DNA of 6,925 bases from Maribacter sp. (GTDB lineage Bacteria; Bacteroidota; Bacteroidia; Flavobacteriales; Flavobacteriaceae), in NCBI GenBank assembly GCA_018679695.1, contig JAHHKH010000237.1, positions 1 to 6,925 of the forward strand, given 5' to 3'. Numbering within the stretch: position 1 is the stretch's first letter; each line of letters begins with the position of its first letter. Made by a program: the position numbers and the translations under genes. The notes beneath the pieces are model-generated. The model worked only from the letters and a program-made list of their open reading frames with translations. It was not told the DNA's origin and did not search any database. This document shows positions 1 to 5,613 of the stretch, piece by piece.

Positions 1-318
1 GGTAGGTATAGCCTGATGACCATTAACCGGACATTGGTTCTCACGGCAATCTTGCATCATCTATGGGGATATGTATTAGGTTATGGTGCCTGTCGCTTGT
101 TTAAATTGCCCGAAAAAGATTGTAGAACCATTGCAGTGGAAGTGGGCATACAAAATGGGGGTTTGGCATCGGGTATCGCATTGGAAATGGGAAAAGTAGC
201 AACTGTGGGATTGGCACCAGCTATATTCGGCCCCTGGATGAACATTTCGGGATCTTCACTGGCTACTTGGTGGAGAGACAGGCCTACTTCGGACAAGGAA
301 GAAGATGAACCGCACTAA
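1..318 (+). CDS. Bile acid:sodium symporter (BASS) family protein, C-terminal part
   Basis: This is the end of a membrane transporter cut off by the left window edge. The reading frame is open from base 1, so the methionine at base 16 is probably internal and not the start. The visible part of about 105 residues contains LLxH/GYxLGY-like text (HHLWGYVLGYGACRLF) followed by RTIAVEVGIQNGGLA, which is the conserved E-x-G-x-Q-N segment of the BASS family, and ends with FGPWMNISGSSLATWW and a charged hydrophilic tail. Family members are inner-membrane sodium-coupled symporters for organic anions such as bile acids or pantoate; the substrate here cannot be told. The stop overlaps the stop of the convergent downstream gene by 4 bases. 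The family call is firm, and a specific function is not claimed. Confidence 0.85.
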   Translation, partial: GRYSLMTINRTLVLTAILHHLWGYVLGYGACRLFKLPEKDCRTIAVEVGIQNGGLASGIALEMGKVATVGLAPAIFGPWMNISGSSLATWWRDRPTSDKEEDEPH

Positions 319-869
319 CCACCTAACTCTAATTCGCTCAAATTACGACATTCGGTGTATTCAGCATTAATTTCTACTAGGGTGAGTTTATCGATGGTAC
401 ACCAAAAATCAAATTTCAAGTTCTCGAATTCTTTTTTGGCTTGCTCATATTTAACGCTATCTAGTGACAAATTTGCGGTGGGATTATCGAAATCATAATT
501 TTCCTTACTGAAAAGCCCCAGGCCGATATGGGGATAAAAAGGTAGATCTTTCCGTAAATAAGGTTTGAGCATCCCCTCATAGAGTTGGTCATGGAGTTCA
601 ACAATTGAACTATGACCTTGCTTCGCGCCCAAATACATCCAGTGATCCCAAGTTTTCTCGATAGTACAGAAATGCGCATCGAAGGGTTTCCATACGCTTA
701 CTTTCCCTTTTATATGCTTTTCAAGCTTATTTCTACCAACTTTAACGGGAACTGGGAAAATAAAAGACACATGCGCTGGAAGTAGTGCATGATAGGGTTC
801 ATACTTTTTACGAAAGGCATGAAATCCCTGATGTGTTATGGATGGGTAATATACAAGGCCAAAATACAT
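315..869 (-). CDS. 2H phosphoesterase / 2'-5' RNA ligase family protein
   Basis: A 184-residue soluble protein with the layout of the 2H phosphoesterase superfamily, whose members hydrolyse or ligate 2'-5' or cyclic phosphodiester bonds using two H-x-T/S motifs. The first motif is visible as H33-V-S35 (PAHVSFIFP). The second is H114-I-G116-L-G (FYPHIGLGLF), about 80 residues later, the usual spacing. In the second motif the usual T/S is a glycine, so the catalytic pair of histidines is intact but one assisting hydroxyl is absent. No signal peptide or membrane segment is seen, so it is probably cytoplasmic. A candidate promoter lies about 45 bases upstream, so it seems to be a single-gene unit. 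Its 3' end overlaps the convergent transporter gene. The substrate is unknown. Superfamily membership is likely from the motif pair and length. Confidence 0.75.
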   Translation of the reverse strand: MYFGLVYYPSITHQGFHAFRKKYEPYHALLPAHVSFIFPVPVKVGRNKLEKHIKGKVSVWKPFDAHFCTIEKTWDHWMYLGAKQGHSSIVELHDQLYEGMLKPYLRKDLPFYPHIGLGLFSKENYDFDNPTANLSLDSVKYEQAKKEFENLKFDFWCTIDKLTLVEINAEYTECRNLSELELGG

Positions 870-912
870 TTGATTAATGAGTTCTTAATTAAAACCGTTT
901 CGAGCCATTATT

Positions 913-943
913 TAAAGTTAATGATTTAAGGCCTGTATCGCAA
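913..943 (-). promoter_or_regulatory. Candidate Bacteroidota-type promoter of the 2H phosphoesterase gene
   Basis: On the minus strand a TTTG box (TTG at 941-943) is followed after 21 bases or fewer (944 downwards to 920) by TAACTTTA at 913-920. That is seven of eight matches to the Bacteroidota -7 box TAnnTTTG, with a -33 TTG at acceptable spacing. The start codon at 869 lies about 44 bases further on. The match is by eye only, and AT-rich DNA yields such patterns by chance. Confidence 0.4.
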
Positions 944-1013
944 AGGGGTGGTAGCTGAATTCCTGGCTGCAGCTAGCAGGGCCCGGAATGGATCAAGTAC
1001 ATTCTTGCGAGCC
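930..1013. other. GC-rich intergenic patch with clustered palindromic hexamers
   Basis: This 84-base stretch has about 57 percent G+C by hand count (48 of 84), clearly above the surrounding AT-rich sequence. It contains GAATTC (957-962), CTGCAG (967-972), GCTAGC (972-977) and GGGCCC (979-984) within 28 bases. On the minus strand it continues the reading frame of the upstream HEAT-like gene for 30 codons past its TGA stop, ending at TAA (926-928). I do not recognise a gene, RNA or mobile-element end in it. It could be a remnant of a lost gene or element. Confidence 0.4.
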
Positions 1014-1018
1014 GTTTT

Positions 1019-1540
1019 TCATTCCAATTTTTCCTTTTCTAATTTTCTGAATCGTGCGTTTAATGAAGGTATCTTTTCCTTTCTTATTTCTTGTACTATT
1101 AGGTTTAGGTCTGTTTTGAACCCCTTATGAAGTTTTGCCAAGTTATAAAGAGATTGTATTGAATTAACCCTTACGATTCTGCTTTCATTCTTATCCATGG
1201 CCCATTTTGTCAATTGTTGCCATACCTTATCAAGTTCATCACTTGTTAAATCAAGCCGTGATACCATTAATGACAAGTGCCATTTAAATTCCTTCTCCTT
1301 TGCGGTCTGCATAAAATTCAAGACATCCAATTTATGGTTCCTTAAAAACCCAGGTCTGGTTGCCGATATTTTTTCTAATGCATCAACAGTTCTCATAACG
1401 ACCAACCTGTTTTTTGAGAATAAATGTTCAAATAGATTGTCAAAATCAGATCGTGTTTTTATTAAAGGCAATAATTTATCGACATTTCCAATTGACCTTA
1501 AATCGCCACCTTCCAAATATTTCAACAGTTCGTTTTGCAT
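1019..1540 (-). CDS. HEAT-repeat-like protein of unknown function
   Basis: A 173-residue, mostly alpha-helical, charged protein without signal peptide or membrane segment, so probably cytoplasmic. Successive helix pairs are visible at about residues 32-63 (FDNLFEHLFSKNRLVVMRTV followed by DALEKISATRP), 65-96, 101-137 (VWQQLTKWAM then IVRVNSIQSLYNLA) and 140-165. The pattern of a short helix, a turn with a V-V-x-R-x-x-D/N-S/A core and a second helix is typical of HEAT/ARM-like solenoids, which usually bind proteins or nucleic acids. The N-terminal text EGGDLRSIG is distinctive, but I cannot tie it to a named family. The start chosen is the first ATG of the frame. The function is unknown. A perfect hairpin lies about 100 bases upstream, and a GC-rich patch follows the stop. 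Confidence 0.75.
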   Translation of the reverse strand: MQNELLKYLEGGDLRSIGNVDKLLPLIKTRSDFDNLFEHLFSKNRLVVMRTVDALEKISATRPGFLRNHKLDVLNFMQTAKEKEFKWHLSLMVSRLDLTSDELDKVWQQLTKWAMDKNESRIVRVNSIQSLYNLAKLHKGFKTDLNLIVQEIRKEKIPSLNARFRKLEKEKLE

Positions 1541-1641
1541 TGGCTATTTTGCTGCTTGTTGGAATCATGCACCTCTTTTTTTTTCATTTCAGATGTATTT
1601 TTATATTATTGGCAAGGTGTTCATTAATGGTTTCAGTGTGT

Positions 1642-1661
1642 GAAAATCCACTTGGATTTTC
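1642..1661. repeat. Perfect inverted repeat, 9-bp arms with 2-base spacer
   Basis: GAAAATCCA (1642-1650) and TGGATTTTC (1653-1661) are exact reverse complements separated by CT. No T-run follows on either strand, so it is not a standard intrinsic terminator. It sits about 100 bases upstream of the HEAT-like gene, where it could be an operator or an mRNA hairpin. Confidence 0.55.
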
Positions 1662-1707
1662 GAAGTAGAATGCTCAGAATTACTTAAATATACAAAGTTT
1701 GACATAA

Positions 1708-1740
1708 CCTAACTGTTGTGCATGGGATTATACACGATGC
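1708..1740. repeat. Possible degenerate copy of the intergenic palindromic element
   Basis: CCTAACTGTTGTGCATGG (1708-1725) followed by ATTATACACGATG resembles the fuller elements at 4352-4471 and 6092-6172, but in compact form. GTGCAT (1718-1723) and ATACAC (1730-1735) can pair with one mismatch around a 6-base loop. It lies just downstream of the minus-strand cupin gene. The match is weak, and family membership is inference. Confidence 0.25.
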
Positions 1741-1779
1741 TGGGGAAGTATACTTTTATATATTGATATCCAGTATTTT

Positions 1780-2598
1780 TTAAGCACCTTTTCCAAACAT
1801 GATTAAGATGGCCTCTGTTGCTTCATTAGTCTCATTCCACCATTTATGGTTAACTCCAGCAGGGATAAAAATGGTGTTTCCTTTAGCTAAAGAAACACTT
1901 TGACCATCAACTTCTCCTTCTGTAGTTCCTTTGATCGCGACTATCAGCATTGGAAATGGCGCAGCTTGTTCACGTGCATCATCCCGTACGCGTTCTTCTG
2001 GCAATACGCTATACCATGCAGTTCGTAATCCGGTTTCGTAATAAAAGACAGTAAAATTTGAGCCATGTGCTTTTCTTGTCATTCCCTCACTAAACGGGAT
2101 GATTTCAGGAAATCCACGTGTCCAAAAATGAAAAGAGAACGGATTGATTTTTGCATATTCTTCCATGCTAGGTTCATAGCCTTCCATTTGTTTTATGCTC
2201 ATTGGAGTGTAATCTCCTGAGAACGCCTTGCCTTGTGCTGTTAAAGCATTGATTTTTCCTTCGTGAATAGCTTTCAAGGTTTCGTATTCAATGCGGTAAA
2301 TAAATGTTGGCTTTTTTGGTAAGCCATCTTTCATTAATACTTCCCATTTTGATTGCACCTCTTTTCCTGTTATTTCTATGGTCCATGAGCCATAGTTTGG
2401 TATCTCAATTCCGAAATGCATGGCATCAGCAGCAAAGCGATCATTGCGATAATCGGATACATAGGATTCAATAATCTCCTGAGCGTCCTGGGGATTTGGA
2501 GATTCCATGGACTTCCCCGAATTCGTTGATTGAGCATGCGCACCATAAAGGACAAAAATGCCGAGACCTGTGATCAAGATTGTTTTTAAAGATTTCAT
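1780..2598 (-). CDS. Secreted SCP2-like and cupin two-domain protein
   Basis: A 272-residue exported protein. Residues 1-22 form a Sec signal peptide (MKSLKTILITGLGIFVLYG, then AHA before Q23). Residues about 37-145 look like a sterol-carrier-protein-2 fold: HFGIEI, then SWTIEITG, then YRIEYETLKAIHEGKINALT and GKAFSGDY, matching the d-x-e-t-L-x-a-I-x-x-G-x-x-x-x-x-x-A-x-x-x-G pattern. Residues about 170-270 are a single cupin barrel. Its motif 2 is intact as G240-x5-P246-x-G248-x2-H251-x3-N255. The first cupin motif lacks the H-x-H metal ligands (AWYSVLPEERVRDDAREQ). The protein may therefore bind a small molecule or lipid without metal catalysis, which is inference. It starts 95 bases after the LytTR gene on the same strand and could share its transcript or be its target. 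The exact ligand is unknown. Confidence 0.75.
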   Translation of the reverse strand: MKSLKTILITGLGIFVLYGAHAQSTNSGKSMESPNPQDAQEIIESYVSDYRNDRFAADAMHFGIEIPNYGSWTIEITGKEVQSKWEVLMKDGLPKKPTFIYRIEYETLKAIHEGKINALTAQGKAFSGDYTPMSIKQMEGYEPSMEEYAKINPFSFHFWTRGFPEIIPFSEGMTRKAHGSNFTVFYYETGLRTAWYSVLPEERVRDDAREQAAPFPMLIVAIKGTTEGEVDGQSVSLAKGNTIFIPAGVNHKWWNETNEATEAILIMFGKGA

Positions 2599-2693
2599 AG
2601 GATTGATGTTTTTAAATTATTGACATCACAAATGAATTAAAAACAAGCAGTAAAATCCAGATCAAGCCTTGTTTTGTGGAGAACGAGTCTGTT

Positions 2694-3521
2694 TTAGTGG
2701 CGAATTTGCAATAGTTTAACAATAGCATCAGCGTATTGTTTGGACACTGGAATATTCTCAGCGTAGTTGATAAGTTGAAGACTTGTGTTTCTACTGGTGT
2801 TTTTCTTGACCTTAAAATATGCAATATTGATCAAGTACTTTCTGTGACAACGATAAATTGGAGATAGGGGATTTACAATTTGAGATTCGATATTCTTTAG
2901 GCTAGACCGGATCACTAACTTTTTTCGCTTTCCATTAGCCACCATATGAACATCTACATAGTTGTCATCACTAACAATATACATTACCTGGTTTAGATTT
3001 AATTGGATCGGCTTGGCATTTGGAACTTCAATCCTATAATTTTCAGTGGATGATATCAATGATAAACGATTTCTATTCAAATAACTAAGAATTCCCAATA
3101 CAAAAAATGATACCGTTATTCCAATAACCAAAATCCTGCCAAGAACAAAGAAGTATTCGGTCCATGTGAAATCACGAAAACCCCCGAGATAACTTTTGTA
3201 AGTGAACATAATGGCCCCTACAAAAAGAATGACCCAGGCATACCATACTATTGCTTTGCCCAAGTTCCATTTCTTAAAGAGCATAGGTATGAATTTAGGG
3301 ATAAGAAATTCCATTAAAAGAATGGATAGAAAGAAAACAATGCCCAGGCTAAAAATAATAATATCGACAAACCAATCCCCAGTTTGGTTTTCAATTCCGA
3401 ATGGCTTAAAAACCAATATAAAAATGCTGGAGCTTACTCCAATTGCCAAAAGCCATAAAACATTTTTCCGGGAAAAGTTTGGCCTTGGAAATGGCGTGTA
3501 TAAAAGACTGGATAATTTCAT
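2694..3521 (-). CDS. Membrane-anchored LytTR-family transcriptional regulator
   Basis: A 275-residue protein combining four predicted membrane helices (about 21-39, 51-73, 90-107 and 123-147) with a C-terminal LytTR DNA-binding domain (about 165-275). The LytTR hallmarks are visible: VMYIVSDDNYVDVHM (179-193), KKLVIRSSLKNIESQI (200-215) and CHRKYLIN (225-232). The FKPFGI text after the first helix is common in Bacteroidota proteins of this kind. It has no receiver domain, so it probably senses a membrane or periplasmic cue directly, or is controlled by a partner not seen here. It lies upstream of the secreted SCP2/cupin gene, which is a reasonable target, and is divergent from the XRE operon. 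The domain call is firm; signal and regulon are unknown. Confidence 0.88.
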   Translation of the reverse strand: MKLSSLLYTPFPRPNFSRKNVLWLLAIGVSSSIFILVFKPFGIENQTGDWFVDIIIFSLGIVFFLSILLMEFLIPKFIPMLFKKWNLGKAIVWYAWVILFVGAIMFTYKSYLGGFRDFTWTEYFFVLGRILVIGITVSFFVLGILSYLNRNRLSLISSTENYRIEVPNAKPIQLNLNQVMYIVSDDNYVDVHMVANGKRKKLVIRSSLKNIESQIVNPLSPIYRCHRKYLINIAYFKVKKNTSRNTSLQLINYAENIPVSKQYADAIVKLLQIRH

Positions 3522-3588
3522 TAAATACTAATACTATCGAGAGGCAAGATTCATGTCTGGACCTTTTGAGCAGCGATATCGCGTTGTT

Positions 3589-3616
3589 TAAAAGTAAGAA
3601 ATTTGGGAGAAAGCAA
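3589..3616 (-). promoter_or_regulatory. Candidate promoter of the LytTR gene
   Basis: On the minus strand TTG (3614-3616) is followed by 17 bases and TACTTTTA (3589-3596), seven of eight matches to the Bacteroidota -7 box TAnnTTTG. The start codon at 3521 is about 68 bases downstream. Found by eye and unproven. Confidence 0.3.
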
Positions 3617-3656
3617 AAGAAAGATTCTAATTATGGGCGTAGTTATAAGCAGTTTA

Positions 3657-3676
3657 TATTGGAATCAATTCCAATA
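3657..3676. repeat. Perfect 20-bp palindrome in the divergent intergenic region
   Basis: TATTGGAATCAATTCCAATA has 9-bp arms around a 2-base CA spacer. It lies about 140 bases upstream of the LytTR start and just upstream of the -33 box of the membrane protein/XRE operon. This placement suits a binding site for a dimeric regulator of either side. It has no T-run, so it is not terminator-like. Which protein binds it cannot be read from the sequence. Confidence 0.5.
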
Positions 3677-3692
3677 ATTGTCCAAAATATTG

Positions 3693-3722
3693 TTGTATAT
3701 ATGTTAGAAATATCTAACTTTA
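3693..3722 (+). promoter_or_regulatory. Candidate promoter of the membrane protein/XRE operon
   Basis: TTG at 3693-3695, a 19-base gap and TAACTTTA at 3715-3722 match the Bacteroidota -33/-7 pattern (TTG, then TAnnTTTG) in all but one position. The predicted transcript start, near 3728, would leave only about a dozen bases before the ATG at 3742. The -7 box overlaps both inverted repeats of the operator, which fits repression. Confidence 0.45.
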
Positions 3723-3742
3723 TGTTAGAAATACATAACATA
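3701..3742 (+). promoter_or_regulatory. Tandem inverted-repeat operator of the XRE operon
   Basis: Two 18-base units, ATGTTAGAAATATCTAAC (3701-3718) and ATGTTAGAAATACATAAC (3722-3739), match at 16 of 18 positions and are offset by 21 bases, about two helical turns. Each is itself an inverted repeat: GTTAGA/TCTAAC in the first, TATGTTA/TAACATA (3721-3727 with 3736-3742) in the second. They cover the candidate -7 box, the expected transcript start and the first base of the ATG. This is the classic layout of an operator bound by a small dimeric HTH repressor, here most likely the XRE protein encoded second in the operon. The binding partner is inference. Confidence 0.65.
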
Positions 3743-4158
3743 TGAAAACAAAACACAAAACACTTATTTCGTTTGTTTCACCGGCATTAGGATTATTACT
3801 TTTAGGATTTTGGGTATTTACGTCAAAAAGACCTTTTGATATAGAAGGTTATATCATTTTGGGGTTAGCAATTTTAGCGATTGGCTTTGGCCTGTATTTT
3901 AAGATTCAACGTTATAATAGTGAAAGAGCGGGTTTGAATTCCAATGACGAATTGTCAAAAAGAATAAGGGAAAAAGCTGCCGCTAAGACTTTCAGTATAT
4001 CAATCTACCTATGGCTTATTGTAATTCTTTTCGTTATTGGCCCAGAACCCAGAATCAAATTAATTATGGCCATTGGTTTGATGGTGATGGGATTGGTCTT
4101 TTTTCTTCATTGGTTTTATTATTCAAAGATTGGCATTTCGGATGAAAACAAGAATTAA
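3742..4158 (+). CDS. Four-helix membrane protein paired with an XRE regulator (DUF2178-like)
   Basis: A 138-residue integral membrane protein with helices at about 9-27, 34-54, 84-101 and 104-125. Between helices 2 and 3 is a charged cytoplasmic-type loop ending SNDELSKRIREKAAAKTFSISIYLW, which resembles the D-E-x-x-x-x-I-R-E-K-A stretch of DUF2178-type proteins. Such proteins are commonly encoded directly beside a short XRE regulator, as here. They are thought to sense membrane state or modulate the regulator, but no biochemical role is established that I can name. The start codon overlaps the last base of the operator, so no room remains for a strong Shine-Dalgarno site; this is not unusual in Bacteroidota. 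Membrane topology is clear, and the exact family is less sure. Confidence 0.7.
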   Translation: MKTKHKTLISFVSPALGLLLLGFWVFTSKRPFDIEGYIILGLAILAIGFGLYFKIQRYNSERAGLNSNDELSKRIREKAAAKTFSISIYLWLIVILFVIGPEPRIKLIMAIGLMVMGLVFFLHWFYYSKIGISDENKN

Positions 4159-4339
4159 GGAGCTTCGGGCCAGAGAAAATTTAACTCAAGTTGAATTGGC
4201 CAAAAAGGTCTCTGTACGCAGAGAAACGATTGTTTTTCTTGAAAATGGAAAATATAATCCGTCCCTTAAATTGGCATATGATATTTCAAAGGTATTCAAC
4301 ATGGGAATTGAAGAGGTTTTTATATTGGATAATAGTTGA
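4142..4339 (+). CDS. XRE-family helix-turn-helix transcriptional regulator
   Basis: A 65-residue DNA-binding protein that is almost entirely an HTH_3 domain. The recognisable pattern is L14-T-Q16-V-E-L-A20-K-K-V, then VRRETIVFLENGKYNPSLKLA (V25 to A45) and D47-I-S-K-V-F. An in-frame ATG at 4130 would add four residues. The start at 4142 is chosen because members of this compact family begin MKxRIKELR. The gene overlaps the upstream membrane protein by 17 bases in another frame, which indicates translational coupling. It probably represses its own operon by binding the tandem inverted repeats at 3701-3742, and the membrane partner may control its activity. The regulator class is firm; the target is inference. 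Confidence 0.88.
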   Translation: MKTRIKELRARENLTQVELAKKVSVRRETIVFLENGKYNPSLKLAYDISKVFNMGIEEVFILDNS

Positions 4340-4351
4340 TCCTGCATGGGT

Positions 4352-4471
4352 GTAAAGGCTTTGTGTATGGACAATAGCCAATTTTACTTACTTTGCCGTA
4401 ATCGACCGAAATTGGTTTTATGTTTTTCGCTCGTTTTAGCACATAGACCGCTATTGCCTAAGTACGTTGTT
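4352..4471. repeat. Intergenic palindromic element, copy A
   Basis: The left end AAGG-C-TTTGTGTAT (4355-4368) matches copy B at 6114-6126. The right end TTGCCT (4454-4459) plus ACGTTGTT (4464-4471) matches half-copy C at 5584-5604. Outer arms CAATAGC (4372-4378) and GCTATTG (4450-4456) are exact inverted repeats. Inside them CAATTT (4379-4384) can pair with AAATTG (4409-4414). The minus-strand DUF6544-type gene ends within the right end, at 4451. The element lies between convergent genes. It is a genuine repeat family within this window; its nature (attC-like recombination site, structured RNA or dispersed repeat) is not settled. Confidence 0.5.
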
Positions 4472-5575
4472 CGTCACTGGCATTTTTTCCACGTTATAGT
4501 CTATAGCCTTAATTTTGAGTTTTAACCAATTCCATTTTCCGTTGTCCAAGTCCCAGTCCGCTATTAATTCCACTGGAATTTTAATCCCATTTCGCTCTTC
4601 TGTTTTTATAGCTGAAACAGTCCATAATTTCGGATCCTTGTCTTTTACGTCCTTAAATCGCATGGCCGTAAATTTTAGGAAATTCCCGTTATCTTCGAAA
4701 TAAAAAATACCTGAACCTATTGTACCGCCTATGCTCATAGTAGCTTTAGCGGAATTTTTATCTATTGGCTCCCAAATAATATATGGGCTTAGTGAAGCAG
4801 ATGGAAACCAAACAATTTCTGCTAAGTATCTTTGTAACGTAGCTTGGTTAACCTTTTCATTTTGTTTAGCATCTGCCACTGAAACAAGGGAAAACAATCT
4901 AATTGTCATTTCGCCATTGCCATTTTCAAATTTATCGCGTCCAACTACATCTAAAATCGAATTCATTTGGGTTTTGATATTCCAGTTGAATGCAGGTGGT
5001 TTGATAGTGAAATACTGTTCTGCTATTCCAGGGCTCCAATCCTTTTGGTCTGGAGTCATTTTTAGCTGTAAATCCTGAACCAAATGAACATTGGAAATAG
5101 GTATTTTGTCGATTATTCCACTATTCCTTAGCCATTTTTGAACAATTGGTGGCAAGTCTGAAATATTTTTTTCGGTAACCGTCTTTTGACTTATGGCAGT
5201 TGAGTTTTCGAACATTACAGTTCTTTCCCTACTTACTTTATTTTTGAAACTATATGTTGAATAAGAGACAATCGCGACAAAAAGAATAATGATATTCAAA
5301 AGTGTGCCAAATCTTGCATCAGACCAATTGTTGAAAATCAAAGCCTGGGAAATAATCACAGCTAGCAATCCGCTTACCCAAGAGTAATCCGATTTTAAAA
5401 GGATTGAAATAGCAGTTGTTACAAAAAGTATGAATGCCAATAACCAGATTATTCCCGATGTTGTGGAAATCGGCCGTGAAATCGAATTAAATTCGTACAG
5501 GTCAAATGCCTTCAGAAATCCCAATAGATGTATGATTCCGTGAATTCCAATCAATATTATTAGAGCTGTTCGCAT
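4451..5575 (-). CDS. DUF6544/DUF6920-type membrane protein
   Basis: A 374-residue protein with four N-terminal membrane helices (about 4-21, 41-60, 64-83 and 90-108) and a large C-terminal domain (about 138-370) that is probably extracytoplasmic. The C-terminal domain shows the signature text of this uncharacterised family: LPPIVQKWLRNSGI (141-154), DWSPGIAEQYFTIKPPAFNW (179-198), VGRDKFENGNGEM (211-223) and RYLAEIVWFPSASLSPYIIW (249-268). The function is unknown; the hydrophobic-ligand-like beta-rich C-terminal part is noted without further claim. No convincing promoter lies directly upstream. Instead a half-copy of the palindromic element separates it from the lipoprotein gene, so readthrough from upstream is possible. 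Its last codons are encoded by element copy A. Confidence 0.75.
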   Translation of the reverse strand: MRTALIILIGIHGIIHLLGFLKAFDLYEFNSISRPISTTSGIIWLLAFILFVTTAISILLKSDYSWVSGLLAVIISQALIFNNWSDARFGTLLNIIILFVAIVSYSTYSFKNKVSRERTVMFENSTAISQKTVTEKNISDLPPIVQKWLRNSGIIDKIPISNVHLVQDLQLKMTPDQKDWSPGIAEQYFTIKPPAFNWNIKTQMNSILDVVGRDKFENGNGEMTIRLFSLVSVADAKQNEKVNQATLQRYLAEIVWFPSASLSPYIIWEPIDKNSAKATMSIGGTIGSGIFYFEDNGNFLKFTAMRFKDVKDKDPKLWTVSAIKTEERNGIKIPVELIADWDLDNGKWNWLKLKIKAIDYNVEKMPVTNNVLRQ

Positions 5576-5583
5576 TGTCGTTT

Positions 5584-5607
5584 TTGCCTGTGGGCAACGT
5601 TGTTAGG
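5584..5607. repeat. Half-copy C of the palindromic element between two genes
   Basis: TTGCCT (5584-5589) and ACGTTGTT (5597-5604) reproduce the right end of copy A with a 7-base rather than 4-base gap. TTGCC (5584-5588) and GGCAA (5593-5597) form a small hairpin with a TGTG loop. The stretch sits in the 38-base gap between the lipoprotein gene and the DUF6544-type gene. No left end is visible, so it is either truncated or a chance match to a short motif. Confidence 0.35.
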
Positions 5608-5613
5608 AATTGT

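Noticed and set aside
957..984. Cluster of EcoRI-, PstI-, NheI- and ApaI-type sites suggesting a cloning-vector polylinker
   Set aside because: The order and spacing do not match any vector polylinker I recognise, and the flanks read smoothly into native genes; kept only as a composition anomaly.
1642..1661. Intrinsic terminator for the cupin transcript
   Set aside because: The stem is AT-rich and has no T-run on the relevant strand.
1197..1668. Plus-strand frames of 148 and 84 codons opposite the HEAT-like gene
   Set aside because: They are antisense to a gene with clear helical-repeat protein character and read as low-complexity F/S/C-rich shadow text.
3443..3745. 100-codon plus-strand frame across the LytTR/XRE divergent region
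   Set aside because: It starts inside the LytTR gene and runs through the promoter and operator repeats; not protein-like.
4731..5078. 115-codon plus-strand frame opposite the DUF6544-type gene
   Set aside because: Antisense shadow of a gene with clear family motifs on the minus strand.
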